A program made the translations under genes and the position numbers. The notes beneath the pieces were generated by a model. That model was not told where the DNA came from and searched no databases. It worked only from the letters and a program-made list of their open reading frames with translations. Shown here in pieces: positions 44,289-52,535 of a stretch of DNA of 64,000 nt. The DNA is from a virus: positions 108,316 through 172,315 of the IMG/VR virus record IMGVR_UViG_3300047462_000154, one strand, 5' to 3'. The number at the start of each line of letters is the position of its first letter. Positions within the stretch are counted from its first letter, which is position 1.

Positions 44289-45524
44289 AGAGGCGTGGGC
44301 TTCCAAATCATTGACTTGGATTTTTTCACGATTCATCGACTCGTAACTACAATCAGACATGCCCAACTGCCCATTAGAGGAATCTCCCCGTGCGTATATT
44401 CGGACGGTTCCCGCCCTATTGATCTCATTCACTGCCCATTTTTTCAAGTTCATGGCTGCATTTGCATCCCTGTCCATAACCATTCCACACGATCCACATT
44501 CATACACCCGCTTATCCAACGGCATATCTTGTTTGTGTCCACAGTTTGAACACGTCTTTGAACTCGGATAGAACCGATCAACCAACAACAACTTGCCGCC
44601 CTTCGATGCAAGTTTGTATTCAATCATCGAACGGAACTGGCTCCATCCTTGCTTTGCAATCGCATCCGCAAGACAATGGTTTTTCATCATTCCTTTGATG
44701 TTCAAATCTTCCATTCCAACAAACGAATAAGCATTGGCTATCTGCCGACTCGTTTTGTGATGGAAGTCATATCGTTGATTTTTTACATGAGCATGTAATT
44801 TTCTTAGTTTTTGTTTTTGCTTCTTCCTTCTATTCGACTTCTTAATCTGATTTTTCTTGTTCAACAGATCAATTCGAGACAATTTACGCTGTGCTGATTT
44901 CAATCGCTTCAATGATAACTTAAACGCATCAAACATTTCACCATCACTGGTTACAGCAAAAGTCTTTAATCCTACATCAATACCGCATATGTCTTCCTCG
45001 GTGGTGTCGGTGATGGGTTCAATATCAGGTAATTCACACAGACATACTACATACCAGTGAACGCCCTCTTGTTTGACGGTAATGGACATCAATCTACCTT
45101 CTGTTGGGCGATGTTGTTTCCATTTAATCCAGCCGAGTTTTGGAAGTTTGATGGCGTTTTTGCTTAGCTGAATGTGTCCGTTGGTTTGAGGGATGCGGAA
45201 GGTGTCGTTTTCGTCTTCCTTTCTTTTGAAACGAGGAAATCCAAAACCAGATTTGAAACATCTTTTCATTGCTGTATCCAAATCCCAACATCTTTGTTGT
45301 AGGGATTGGCTTGGTAGATCAGCAAGCCATGGATGATCTTTCTTCAATTGTGGAAGTGAAACAATCATCTCATGTTTAAATATGAACTTTTTTTCGTCGG
45401 CATATTTTGCTTGATTTGCAGCAAGCATTGTATTCCACAACCAGCGACAACCACCACCGATCTGTTTAAGATCGGCAACTTGTTTTTCAGTTGGTTTGAG
45501 ACGATATTTGAATGCCTTGTGCAT
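44274..45524 (-). CDS. tnpB: TnpB RNA-guided endonuclease (IS605 OrfB)
   Basis: From the ATG at 45524 this is a 416-residue protein, normal length for TnpB. The N-terminus (KYRLKPTEKQVADLKQIGGG) and CRWLWNTMLAANQAKY match the family. RuvC residues are present: Asp in CGIDVGLKTFAV, Glu in FVGMEDLNIKGM, Asp in MDRDANAAMNL. The zinc ribbon is CSNCGHK...CGSCG. An intact nuclease is predicted that would cut DNA matching a guide at the element end and help the IS persist. Starts at 45530 or 45617 are possible; the last overlaps tnpA. Confidence 0.93.
   Translation of the reverse strand: MHKAFKYRLKPTEKQVADLKQIGGGCRWLWNTMLAANQAKYADEKKFIFKHEMIVSLPQLKKDHPWLADLPSQSLQQRCWDLDTAMKRCFKSGFGFPRFKRKEDENDTFRIPQTNGHIQLSKNAIKLPKLGWIKWKQHRPTEGRLMSITVKQEGVHWYVVCLCELPDIEPITDTTEEDICGIDVGLKTFAVTSDGEMFDAFKLSLKRLKSAQRKLSRIDLLNKKNQIKKSNRRKKQKQKLRKLHAHVKNQRYDFHHKTSRQIANAYSFVGMEDLNIKGMMKNHCLADAIAKQGWSQFRSMIEYKLASKGGKLLLVDRFYPSSKTCSNCGHKQDMPLDKRVYECGSCGMVMDRDANAAMNLKKWAVNEINRAGTVRIYARGDSSNGQLGMSDCSYESMNREKIQVNDLEAHASLGRG
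44277..44299. repeat. Subterminal hairpin of the IS, tnpB-side end
   Basis: CCCACGCC-CTAAAGA-GGCGTGGG forms an 8-bp stem with a 7-base loop at the end downstream of tnpB. In IS200/IS605 elements such hairpins are recognised by TnpA, and in TnpB systems the guide RNA ends here. Confidence 0.85.
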
Positions 45525-45566
45525 ATTCATATTTATGCAACATGTCGATACGGAGTGTAAATAACT

Positions 45567-45968
45567 ATGCGTGAATATATGTCGAATGGGCGAGCAAAAT
45601 ATTTGCTTATGGCTCATTTCATTTTTGTGGTGAAATACAGAAAGCCTTTGCTTGTTAGATATGGAAACGAAGTGAAGCAGAAAATGATGGATATCGCCTC
45701 AGTGAGTGATTTTGATATAGATACCATAGAGGTTGACAAGGATCACATTCATCTGTTGATTTCGTATGCGCCTCATATATCTATCAGTTCTATAGTTGCT
45801 CGTTTGAAGGGACAGACAACGCACGACTTATGGAAAAACCATCCAGCTTTGTTGAAAAAGCAATTTTGGAAAGAGCATATATTTTGGTCGCCAAGTTATT
45901 TTGCTTGTTCAGTAGTCGGAAATGCGAGCCAAGATATAATTCGCCATTACATAGAAAATCAGGGCTGA
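45567..45968 (+). CDS. tnpA: TnpA Y1 HUH transposase (IS200-like)
   Basis: The 133-residue protein has the HUH motif in VDKDHIHLLISYAP and the family segments LKGQTTHDLWKNHP, FWSPSYFACSVVGNAS and the catalytic Tyr in IIRHYIENQ. It mobilises the element as single-stranded DNA through hairpin ends. Length and motifs are complete, so it appears intact. It is divergent from tnpB with a short intergenic region. Confidence 0.93.
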   Translation: MREYMSNGRAKYLLMAHFIFVVKYRKPLLVRYGNEVKQKMMDIASVSDFDIDTIEVDKDHIHLLISYAPHISISSIVARLKGQTTHDLWKNHPALLKKQFWKEHIFWSPSYFACSVVGNASQDIIRHYIENQG

Positions 45969-45986
45969 TGGGCGGCTTTCATCCCA

Positions 45987-46005
45987 CACGCCCTAAAGAG
46001 GCGTG
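45987..46005. repeat. Subterminal hairpin of the IS, tnpA-side end
   Basis: CACGCC-CTAAAGA-GGCGTG repeats the core of the other end exactly, with a shorter stem because the flanks differ. Confidence 0.85.
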
Positions 46006-46022
46006 GGATTTCCCGCCGCACA

Positions 46023-46142
46023 GATAAAAACCATGATGTTCCGCTTGGATTTGTTCCTTGTTATGGAACTCATTCTGAACCAGATGAATGTTATCAAGGT
46101 CCAACTAAATTTCCAAAAAATTATGGAGTTAATCATGTCTGA
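46023..46142 (+). pseudogene. 3' part of the gene interrupted by the IS
   Basis: In frame the sequence reads DKNHDVPLGFVPCYGTHSEP, then DECYQGPTKFPKNYGVNHV and TGA at 46140. It has no start of its own and overlaps the ATG of the next gene by eight bases, as is normal between phage genes. It is the continuation of the 43992 fragment. Confidence 0.6.
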
Positions 46143-46602
46143 AGAAAATTTTGTTGCAAAAGATTTTGTTTATGGTGGTTTACGTGTTTCCAACAAGGAA
46201 CGTTTTGTTGCCATTATTCAAATAAAAGAAGATGGCACGATTTCAACCAATGAACAGCTTTATCCATATAAACGTAATCGCGACCGCGTGGTTGGTGGTG
46301 TTTATCGTGGGGCAACATTTTCTGATAGCAAGGTTCGAGGATTAGACGATGTGAGTTTTGTTTCTGTTTGGAAAAACGGTGAAGATAAAATGCGTCTTGA
46401 AGCTTTGGATTATGAAGCAAATCATATTTACAAGCGTTTATCTCTTGAAAAAAATGCTGATAAAATGACTGAAATTGAAAAAATCATGTTGCCAATTCGT
46501 CAGCAATATACAGCAATGATTAAACGCGGAGATTTTCATGGCGCATCAGCATTTAAATTTGCTGTAACGGAAGCTATCACCAAACCTGTAAAAACATCTT
46601 GA
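46135..46602 (+). CDS. Hypothetical protein
   Basis: From the ATG at 46135 (GGAG seven bases upstream) this is a 155-residue protein: MSEENFVAKDFVYGGLRVSN, FVAIIQIKEDGTISTNEQLY, VVGGVYRGATFSDSKVRG, then helices (LSLEKNADKMTEIEKIMLPI). A longer frame starting at 46003 begins inside the IS and is not the real start. No family is recognised. The stop TGA forms part of the TTGACA of the next promoter. Confidence 0.65.
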   Translation: MSEENFVAKDFVYGGLRVSNKERFVAIIQIKEDGTISTNEQLYPYKRNRDRVVGGVYRGATFSDSKVRGLDDVSFVSVWKNGEDKMRLEALDYEANHIYKRLSLEKNADKMTEIEKIMLPIRQQYTAMIKRGDFHGASAFKFAVTEAITKPVKTS

Positions 46603-46626
46603 CAAATAGAGGAATTATGTTAATAT
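46599..46626 (+). promoter_or_regulatory. Sigma-70-type promoter
   Basis: TTGACA, a 16-base spacer and TAATAT end only six bases before the ATG at 46633. AGAGGA inside the spacer precedes an ATG with only three codons. Confidence 0.6.
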
Positions 46627-46632
46627 AATTTT

Positions 46633-47109
46633 ATGGAAACTCGAACCAAAAATTTCTTGATATTTTGTGCACCGATTGCAGTTGTAATGGCGGTTATGTT
46701 TTTGCCATTACTTTTGCTATTGATTTTTGCACAAGTAATTTATGAAATATCTTTGGTTGTTTTGAATGCGATATTACCTTCAACGTTGAACACCATTGCG
46801 TTTGGTTATGGTGCTGGAATGTTGAAGAGTGGTATTGGTTTGACATTCACCTGGATATTCATTCTTGCAAGACACATTGTTGATTTGATTTTGCGTTTCA
46901 AAATCTTTTTCAATGTTGTTATGCTTGGGTTGGTATCTTGTTATTATTATGTTGATGGTTTTGTTTTTAGCAATCCATTTCATACTCTTGTAGCATTTTA
47001 TGACTGGTTTGATTTTGGCACTGGTAATGGTAATTTGACATTTCTCCAATATATTGGCGTTGTTATAATTTGTACAATTATTGTCAAAATTTTTGGAGCT
47101 ATTTTTTAA
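46633..47109 (+). CDS. Multi-pass membrane protein
   Basis: The 158-residue protein has about four hydrophobic segments: IFCAPIAVVMAVMFLPLLLL (10-36), a second at 40-62, IGLTFTWIFILARHIVDLIL with FFNVVMLGLVSCYYYV (68-108), and YIGVVIICTIIVKIFGAIF at the end. There is no signal peptide or enzyme motif. Its promoter is so close that it may be translated without a leader. A lysis-related role is possible for such a phage protein, but nothing shows it. Its 3' end overlaps the convergent tape-measure gene. Confidence 0.55.
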   Translation: METRTKNFLIFCAPIAVVMAVMFLPLLLLLIFAQVIYEISLVVLNAILPSTLNTIAFGYGAGMLKSGIGLTFTWIFILARHIVDLILRFKIFFNVVMLGLVSCYYYVDGFVFSNPFHTLVAFYDWFDFGTGNGNLTFLQYIGVVIICTIIVKIFGAIF

Positions 47110-49382
47110 GTCCCAGCACGAACAACAGCTTTTTGCACTTGTTGTGTTGATTTAGTAGTTTTTTGTTGTTGGGTAATTGTTTGAATACCAAGGGCTTTTT
47201 GTAATTTCAACTGTTCTTCAGTCAACATCGCAATTTGTTTCAACAATTCAAGATGTTTTTGACCTGTGGCGGTTTTATCTTCCTGTTTATCTTTTGATAT
47301 TTCAGTAATTGTATCATTATACATTTTTTGATAATAATTCATATCAGGATTAACGCCACGTCCTTGGGTAAATCTAGAACCAGTATTTCCCAAATCTTTA
47401 ACTGATGGCGCGGCGCTGATTAAACCAGCTAATCCTAAGCCAGCAGCAGCCACCAAACCGCCTCCTAGCGGGTCTATTAATTCTCCTGCACCAAATGCTT
47501 CACCTTCTGGTCCTAACTCTGGAGCAAGCCTTCCAAGGGCTTTTGCGCCTGCTTTCGTGCCGTTCCAGATACCACTTGCGCCTTTTTCAATACCAGTTTT
47601 TGTGCCGCTCCATAATTTGGATGGAATATTTTTAATTGTTTCTTTGGCTATTGTTAAACCACTTGTTACGGCATTTTTCATAGAAGATGGAATTAATTTA
47701 CCAAGCAATCCAACTAATCCTGCAATTCCTTTACCACCAATATTCACAACGCCTGCAAACACATTCATTAATGCTACGGCTCCAAGTTTAGCTAATAGTG
47801 CCGTTCCAACACCAACTGCAATAGATTCTTTTGGATGGTTTAATACCCATCCTACCAATTTTAATACTTCTGCAAACAAATATTGGAATCCATCTGAGAA
47901 TTTCTTAATATTATCTTGAGTAAAAGTATTTTTAATTAATGTTCCCATACCTTTAAAAAAATCAGAATATATTTTAATTGATTCAGGACTTAATAATGTT
48001 GTGATAATATTTCCTGCCAAATCACCAAGAGATTGGAATGCAGGCGCTAATGTATTTGTAATTGTATCACCAGCATTTCCAAATGCTGAATTTATTTTTG
48101 TAAGAGTTCCAAAAAACCCTTTGTCAAATGCTGTTGTTAATGAATTAATTGTATTTTCAAGAGTATTAAAGAATTTAGTTAGATTATCTTCATTGACATT
48201 ATCTTGTGAAAATTTATCTGGATTAATTCCTCGTAAATTAAATAACAATGTTCCTAATTGTGCAACATCAGCATTACCAGCTTTTGCTTGAAGATTGATA
48301 AAATCTTCTTTTGAAATACCTTCATCTTGAAGTGTTTTTACAAGAGTTGCTAAATCATTTTTAGTTGCTGTTCCAGATTGCACTTTATCTGCATAATTTT
48401 GCAAAATTCCCGCAACATCTCCCATACCACCACTATATAATTCTTTACCCAAATCAGAAAATTGAACACCACCATAACCAATTGTTTGAACCAAAGCTTT
48501 ACTTAATTGTGTGCCAGTATCTCCAGGCAATGATGCTAACCCAGCAGTTGCTTGAGTGATTTGTTGCATTTGCTGTGGTGATAGATTTAAAGATTGAATG
48601 GAAACATCACCAAGTGCACCATTTGTAGCACTTTGAATTTCTTCTTTCGATTTACCAGTTACAGCAGAAAAATCAGCCAAATCTTTTGCAAATTGAACAA
48701 TAGATTGTTGATTAACTTTTGTATTTGCTGTAGTTAATAAATTTTGTTTTCTTAATGTTTCTGCATAATCTGCTGTTAAATCATTTAATTGTTCTATGTT
48801 CATACCATAGAACCCAAATTGTTTTAGATTATCTCTAATACCTTTTGCAAATATTCCAATATTATCAGCACCATCTTGGCTATTTGCAGACATAACTGCT
48901 GATACTGTTGCTTGTCTTTGTAATAACTCAGAAAACATCTGTAATGGCACACCAGCTTGTGCTGCTTGCAATGCCATATTAATCATTGAACCACCAAAAG
49001 TTTGTCCAATGCTTGATAATTTATTATAAGTTTTTCCTAAATTAATACCACCATCAATTAACGTAGTAAATGTTTTACCCAATACTGCAAATTCAGCAAT
49101 GTGTTTAAACGTTTCATATAATCTATCACTACCACTACCTAATTTTGTGAAATGGTCAGTAAGAACATCTGTGGTGCGTTTTAATTTATCATGTGAACCA
49201 GATAATTTATTTCTTTTATCGTTTTCTAAAGATGAATTATCTTTTCCAGAATAAACATTTCCCTTACGTATTTGGGCTGTTCTGTTTTTATAACTTGTTG
49301 GGTCTGTATTTTTTACATAGGTGGTCAATAACTTTAATAAGTCATCAAATTTCTGTTCAAATTGTGCATCATCAATAGCCAT
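47106..49382 (-). CDS. 29: Tape measure protein (gp29-like)
   Basis: The 758-residue protein has long amphipathic helices, hydrophobic stretches (IAVGVGTALLAKLGAVALMN; LVAAAGLGLAGLISAAP) and a Gln/Lys-rich C-terminus (QKHLELLKQIAMLTEEQLKL). This is the usual make-up of a tape measure that sets tail length and is ejected into the cell. A central alpha-rich region (SPQQMQQITQATAGLASLPG) is also typical. It lies beside the gp26/gp51-like genes. AAAGGAATATCT precedes the ATG, with a perfect late promoter. T4 gp29 is 590 residues. Confidence 0.75.
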   Translation of the reverse strand: MAIDDAQFEQKFDDLLKLLTTYVKNTDPTSYKNRTAQIRKGNVYSGKDNSSLENDKRNKLSGSHDKLKRTTDVLTDHFTKLGSGSDRLYETFKHIAEFAVLGKTFTTLIDGGINLGKTYNKLSSIGQTFGGSMINMALQAAQAGVPLQMFSELLQRQATVSAVMSANSQDGADNIGIFAKGIRDNLKQFGFYGMNIEQLNDLTADYAETLRKQNLLTTANTKVNQQSIVQFAKDLADFSAVTGKSKEEIQSATNGALGDVSIQSLNLSPQQMQQITQATAGLASLPGDTGTQLSKALVQTIGYGGVQFSDLGKELYSGGMGDVAGILQNYADKVQSGTATKNDLATLVKTLQDEGISKEDFINLQAKAGNADVAQLGTLLFNLRGINPDKFSQDNVNEDNLTKFFNTLENTINSLTTAFDKGFFGTLTKINSAFGNAGDTITNTLAPAFQSLGDLAGNIITTLLSPESIKIYSDFFKGMGTLIKNTFTQDNIKKFSDGFQYLFAEVLKLVGWVLNHPKESIAVGVGTALLAKLGAVALMNVFAGVVNIGGKGIAGLVGLLGKLIPSSMKNAVTSGLTIAKETIKNIPSKLWSGTKTGIEKGASGIWNGTKAGAKALGRLAPELGPEGEAFGAGELIDPLGGGLVAAAGLGLAGLISAAPSVKDLGNTGSRFTQGRGVNPDMNYYQKMYNDTITEISKDKQEDKTATGQKHLELLKQIAMLTEEQLKLQKALGIQTITQQQKTTKSTQQVQKAVVRAGT

Positions 49383-49402
49383 AGATATTCCTTTATATCA
49401 AA

Positions 49403-49410
49403 TATTTATA
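49403..49410 (-). promoter_or_regulatory. T4-type late promoter (minus TATAAATA)
   Basis: The minus strand reads TATAAATA 20 bases before the tape-measure ATG (49382). Confidence 0.65.
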
Positions 49411-49436
49411 TGATTAATAATAAATGGTTTTAATTG

Positions 49437-49444
49437 GATAAATA
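49437..49444 (+). promoter_or_regulatory. Late-type promoter (GATAAATA)
   Basis: GGATAAATAAATACAA, the same context as upstream of gp25 (12061), lies 27 bases before the ATG at 49472. Confidence 0.5.
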
Positions 49445-49471
49445 AATACAATTATATAGGGATATTATTAC

Positions 49472-50359
49472 ATGAATGATTTTGATGAATCTGAATTTTT
49501 TTCGGCAAGTGCAATAGGAAAATCCAAATTAAGTGGATATTATCGTATTCCTGGTTTGCATGTTATTGTTCCGACTAAGGGTAAATTTCTAACTGATTTT
49601 AAACCAACTATGAACAATGAGATTCCGATATATCCAATGAAAGCATCTGATGAGATGTTATTGAAAAACCCAGATGCATTGATGAGTGGATTGGCGTTGG
49701 AAAAATTATTTGAATCTTGTATTCCTTGTATTGGGAATCCTAGAGAAATTAGTATGCCTGATGTTGATACTTTATTGATTGGTATTCGTGCTGCTACATA
49801 TGGTGAAAAAATGCCATTGGATGTTGAATGTCCTTCTTGTAAATCTCAATATGATTATATTTGTGATTTGCCAAGTATTTTGGGAACGATGACATATGTT
49901 AATGAAGACAATTGTGTTAAATTATCGGAACAAATTTTAGTTTATGTAAAACCTTATACTTTAAAAGATGCTTCTGAAATTGCATTTTTATCATTTGACG
50001 AAATGAGAGAATTACAAAATATGCAAGCAAGTATTGCGGATGATGAAGAAGGTAGAAAAATAAAAACTGAAAAAATGAATGATACAATGAAGAAAATATC
50101 AGATTTGACTTTGGATATTTTAGTCAATTGTATTTTACATATTGTTGTTCCAGAAGGTGTTGTATCTGATAAAAAAGAAATCAAAGATTTTTTAAAGAAC
50201 ATATCAAAAGCTTGGTATGAGATGATTGATAATCGTGTTAAAGATATGAACAATCATGGCATTGATAAAAAATTACATATTGTTTGTGATAATTGCAAAC
50301 ATGAATGGGATAGCAACATGGAGATTGACCCCACAAGTTTTTTCGACGCAGGCTCTTGA
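49472..50359 (+). CDS. 26: gp26-like baseplate hub assembly protein
   Basis: The 295-residue protein has IPIYPMKASDEMLLKNPDAL, CIPCIGNPREISMPDVDTLL and AATYGEKMPLDVECPSCKSQ, with a matching CDNCKHEW pair near the C-terminus. This is the T4 baseplate protein family of gp26, needed for hub assembly but not structural. The four Cys probably bind zinc. ATAGGG lies before the ATG. The next gene starts inside its TGA (TTGA). Confidence 0.8.
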   Translation: MNDFDESEFFSASAIGKSKLSGYYRIPGLHVIVPTKGKFLTDFKPTMNNEIPIYPMKASDEMLLKNPDALMSGLALEKLFESCIPCIGNPREISMPDVDTLLIGIRAATYGEKMPLDVECPSCKSQYDYICDLPSILGTMTYVNEDNCVKLSEQILVYVKPYTLKDASEIAFLSFDEMRELQNMQASIADDEEGRKIKTEKMNDTMKKISDLTLDILVNCILHIVVPEGVVSDKKEIKDFLKNISKAWYEMIDNRVKDMNNHGIDKKLHIVCDNCKHEWDSNMEIDPTSFFDAGS

Positions 50360-50577
50360 AAATAACCTCTCGTCAAGAGCTAACTGAATTTTTGAGGGAA
50401 TTTAAAGAGGAACAAACTGAATTAAGGAAGCAGATTCTTAACATCTGCTGGCACCTTCGCGGGGGTATATCTAGGGAAGAAGCATGGACTTTATCTGTTT
50501 TAGAACGAAATGACATTATGAAATTTATCAATGAAAGAATTAAAATTGTTCAGGAAACTAAATTACCATTGTTATAA
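50356..50577 (+). CDS. 51: gp51-like baseplate hub assembly protein
   Basis: The 73-residue protein begins at a TTG overlapping the previous stop. Its core ILNICWHLRGGISREEAWTL and SVLERNDIMKFINERIKI matches the short helical family that follows gp26 in T4-like phages (gp51 or tape-measure chaperone). GACGCAGGC near the end of the previous gene gives a weak ribosome site, so coupling is likely. The pair with the gp26-like gene supports the call. Confidence 0.65.
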   Translation: MKITSRQELTEFLREFKEEQTELRKQILNICWHLRGGISREEAWTLSVLERNDIMKFINERIKIVQETKLPLL

Positions 50578-50589
50578 AATTCTTAAATA

Positions 50590-50877
50590 TCATTTAATTC
50601 TAGGGGTTTTTACACCTGTCAAAGCGGTGTAAATACTTACAGCGATAAACTCTATTTCACTTCGCATTTCAATAGCTTCACTATATTCTTCATCTGATGA
50701 TTGTATTCCCATAGTCCCATCAATACCATACCCCTGTTGTAAAGCACTTAATTTGGAAAAAGCTTCGTCTAATCTTTGATGCAATTCATAGCATTGAGCC
50801 ATACTTTGAATACCTAGTCCCATATGCAACGGTTCACCGTTTCTAGGAAAGTAAGGATTAAAACTTTCTACCTTCAT
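50590..50877 (-). CDS. Hypothetical protein
   Basis: From the ATG at 50877 (AAAGGGAAC upstream) this is a 95-residue protein: MKVESFNPYFPRNGEPLHMG, then helices AQCYELHQRLDEAFSKLSAL and SEEYSEAIEMRSEIEFIAVS in approximate form. A start at 50898 is possible. No family is recognised. It converges with the gp51-like gene. Confidence 0.55.
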   Translation of the reverse strand: MKVESFNPYFPRNGEPLHMGLGIQSMAQCYELHQRLDEAFSKLSALQQGYGIDGTMGIQSSDEEYSEAIEMRSEIEFIAVSIYTALTGVKTPRIK

Positions 50878-50946
50878 TTTAAAGTTCCCTTTATCCAACG
50901 TTTTTCATCTTTCAAAAGCGTTTTCACTTGAATAATTTCATCTTTT

Positions 50947-51588
50947 ATGGTCATAATGAATATTATGACGCCAAAAAATAATAGTCAATATTTCATTGAT
51001 ATTCCAAAACACATATTGGAATTGGAACGTGCTGGATTTACACACGAATATCTTGACGCTTATTTAAAACAATTCTTTTCTGATAATGAATTAGTTTATT
51101 GTATTGAAAAAGAAAAAATATATTTTAAAAATAAAACTGATATGGTTTTATTTAAATTATTACATTTTTTAGATTTGAAAAATACAAAAAGCAAAATCAT
51201 AATGATAACTGAATATTTTATTGAAGTTGTTCCAAATTTTAATAATGTATTTCTTCACAATTATCAAAATGATGAAATTTATCAAAATTATTATTTAATA
51301 CATTTTTTAAAAGATAATGAATTGATTAAATCTATTACAGATATGAAAATATATTTTGAAAAAAAAGAAGATTTGGTTTTGTTTAAATTAATATATTTTT
51401 CAGATATACAAAATTTAGATTTTAACTATCATGGATTACAGAATCAAAATCCAACAGAAGAACTAAAACGTCAAGCGCTTAATGCAATCGAAAGATCAAT
51501 AAAAAACATTATTAAGTTTTATGCACCACATAATCTTGAACTTCGCCGCCTTCTGCATTACCACCATGAAGTTTATAATGCCATGTGA
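50947..51588 (+). CDS. Hypothetical protein with internal duplication
   Basis: The 213-residue protein contains two copies of one unit: FFSDNELVYCIEKEKIYFKN followed by KTDMVLFKLLHFLDLKN, and FLKDNELIKSITDMKIYFEK followed by KEDLVLFKLIYFSDIQN. Composition is very Asn/Ile/Tyr/Lys-rich. The start could also be 50956 or 50965; no ribosome site is clear. Its last 77 bases overlap the convergent gene at 51512. No family is recognised. Confidence 0.5.
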   Translation: MVIMNIMTPKNNSQYFIDIPKHILELERAGFTHEYLDAYLKQFFSDNELVYCIEKEKIYFKNKTDMVLFKLLHFLDLKNTKSKIIMITEYFIEVVPNFNNVFLHNYQNDEIYQNYYLIHFLKDNELIKSITDMKIYFEKKEDLVLFKLIYFSDIQNLDFNYHGLQNQNPTEELKRQALNAIERSIKNIIKFYAPHNLELRRLLHYHHEVYNAM

Positions 51589-52330
51589 AATAAGGCTCAC
51601 CTTCTGTTGATACGACAGACCATGGATAATGATTTGCAATCCACTCATCAGCTAATTGTTTTTCTTCTTCATCTAAACCAGAAGCATCACCATTAACCAA
51701 ATAAGATGCCCATACTGATGGTGCGGTGATGGTATCTACTTCAATATGTTTTGAAGCTTCATTAAGATGTGCAATCAATTCGCGCATTGTAGGATAATCA
51801 GACATTTTATTCTCACATTCTAAAACATTATTTATATTTTTTATAAAATCGTAAAAATCTTCTGTATCTGTTGTTGGGTCAGTACCTTGTTCAACTGCCC
51901 ATATTGCTTCACCACTACTTATATTTCCAAACGCATTAACAATTTTTGCTCTACCTGGACCCCAATCAAAACCACATTCTTTATACCATTTTAAAGTATC
52001 TTTATACCAATATTTTAATTCCGGTTTTGAAACTTCACCTGAACCATCAAAAAGTATATATTTTCCTGCAATATCTGCAACAGAAAACACATGATTAAAC
52101 TCAACAAAATTATCAGATAAATTAACTTCATCACCATTCTTTAAATCATTATCAAAAACAACAATAGGTGCCATTAATCCAAAATTCCCTTCAAATGTTT
52201 CTGATAACCATTTTGAAAGAGCAATAGCAAAAGTGCCACAATTACCATAAAATAAACGTCCTTCATTAAAATGTTTTTGACATTTGGTGATAACATCAAT
52301 TACTTTTTGTTTATCAAATGGTTGTTTCAT
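51512..52330 (-). CDS. Cysteine-protease-like protein fused to a DUF6926-like C-terminal domain
   Basis: The 272-residue protein has RLFYGNCGTFAIALSKWLSE, FNHVFSVADIAGKYILFDG and DWGPGRAKIVNAFGN, the Cys/His/Asp order of papain-like or transglutaminase-like phage polyvalent domains. The last 90 residues (TAPSVWASYLVNGDASGLDE, EPYFTWHYKLHGGNAEGGEV) match a small phage domain I recall as DUF6926. The two parts are joined by a linker near 165-190. Substrate is unknown. The ATG overlaps the stop of the upstream gene. Confidence 0.55.
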   Translation of the reverse strand: MKQPFDKQKVIDVITKCQKHFNEGRLFYGNCGTFAIALSKWLSETFEGNFGLMAPIVVFDNDLKNGDEVNLSDNFVEFNHVFSVADIAGKYILFDGSGEVSKPELKYWYKDTLKWYKECGFDWGPGRAKIVNAFGNISSGEAIWAVEQGTDPTTDTEDFYDFIKNINNVLECENKMSDYPTMRELIAHLNEASKHIEVDTITAPSVWASYLVNGDASGLDEEEKQLADEWIANHYPWSVVSTEGEPYFTWHYKLHGGNAEGGEVQDYVVHKT

Positions 52331-52527
52331 TTTTTCATAACAGCCATATTATCCACCAGATTTGGATATGGTCTGCCAGCTTTTTTAGCACGCGCTTTAG
52401 CTTGTGATTTTTGTTGTGGTGTTAAATGAGAATGTTTCTTTTTAGGATTTGGAGATTCCCATGGAGCATGTGATTTCTCAATAAGATGCTCCAAATCACT
52501 GGTGAGTTTATCAAAATATTTTTGCAT
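52327..52527 (-). CDS. Small basic phage protein with RPYPNLVDN motif
   Basis: The 66-residue protein contains LTPQQKSQAKARAKKAGRPY followed by PNLVDN, a motif found in many short phage proteins of unknown function. The N-terminal half is charged (MQKYFDKLTSDLEHLIEKSH). Its stop overlaps the ATG of the 52330 gene, so the two are coupled. Confidence 0.65.
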   Translation of the reverse strand: MQKYFDKLTSDLEHLIEKSHAPWESPNPKKKHSHLTPQQKSQAKARAKKAGRPYPNLVDNMAVMKK

Positions 52528-52535
52528 AAAGTTAT

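Larger units (their letters stand above)
44274..46022. mobile_element. IS200/IS605-family insertion with divergent tnpA and tnpB
   Basis: The element carries a Y1 transposase gene (tnpA, plus) and a TnpB gene (minus). Nearly identical hairpins with the 19-base core CACGCCCTAAAGAGGCGTG lie at the two ends. There are no inverted terminal repeats or target duplication, as expected for this family. GC is clearly higher than in phage DNA. Exact ends are uncertain by a few bases. They were placed so that the interrupted gene is rejoined in frame; the flank then reads TTTATC on the strand that enters the tnpA-side end. Confidence 0.88.

Noticed and set aside
44274-45524. Phage-domesticated TnpB or Cas12-like nuclease
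   Set aside because: An intact tnpA and matching end hairpins show an ordinary mobile element.
45525-45617. N-terminal extension of TnpB
   Set aside because: The TnpB family starts at MHKAFKYRLKP; the extra 31 residues overlap tnpA and do not match the family.
46003-46134. Longer start for the 46135 gene
   Set aside because: It begins inside the insertion element, and the same DNA reads as the 3' part of the interrupted gene in another frame; GGAG supports 46135.
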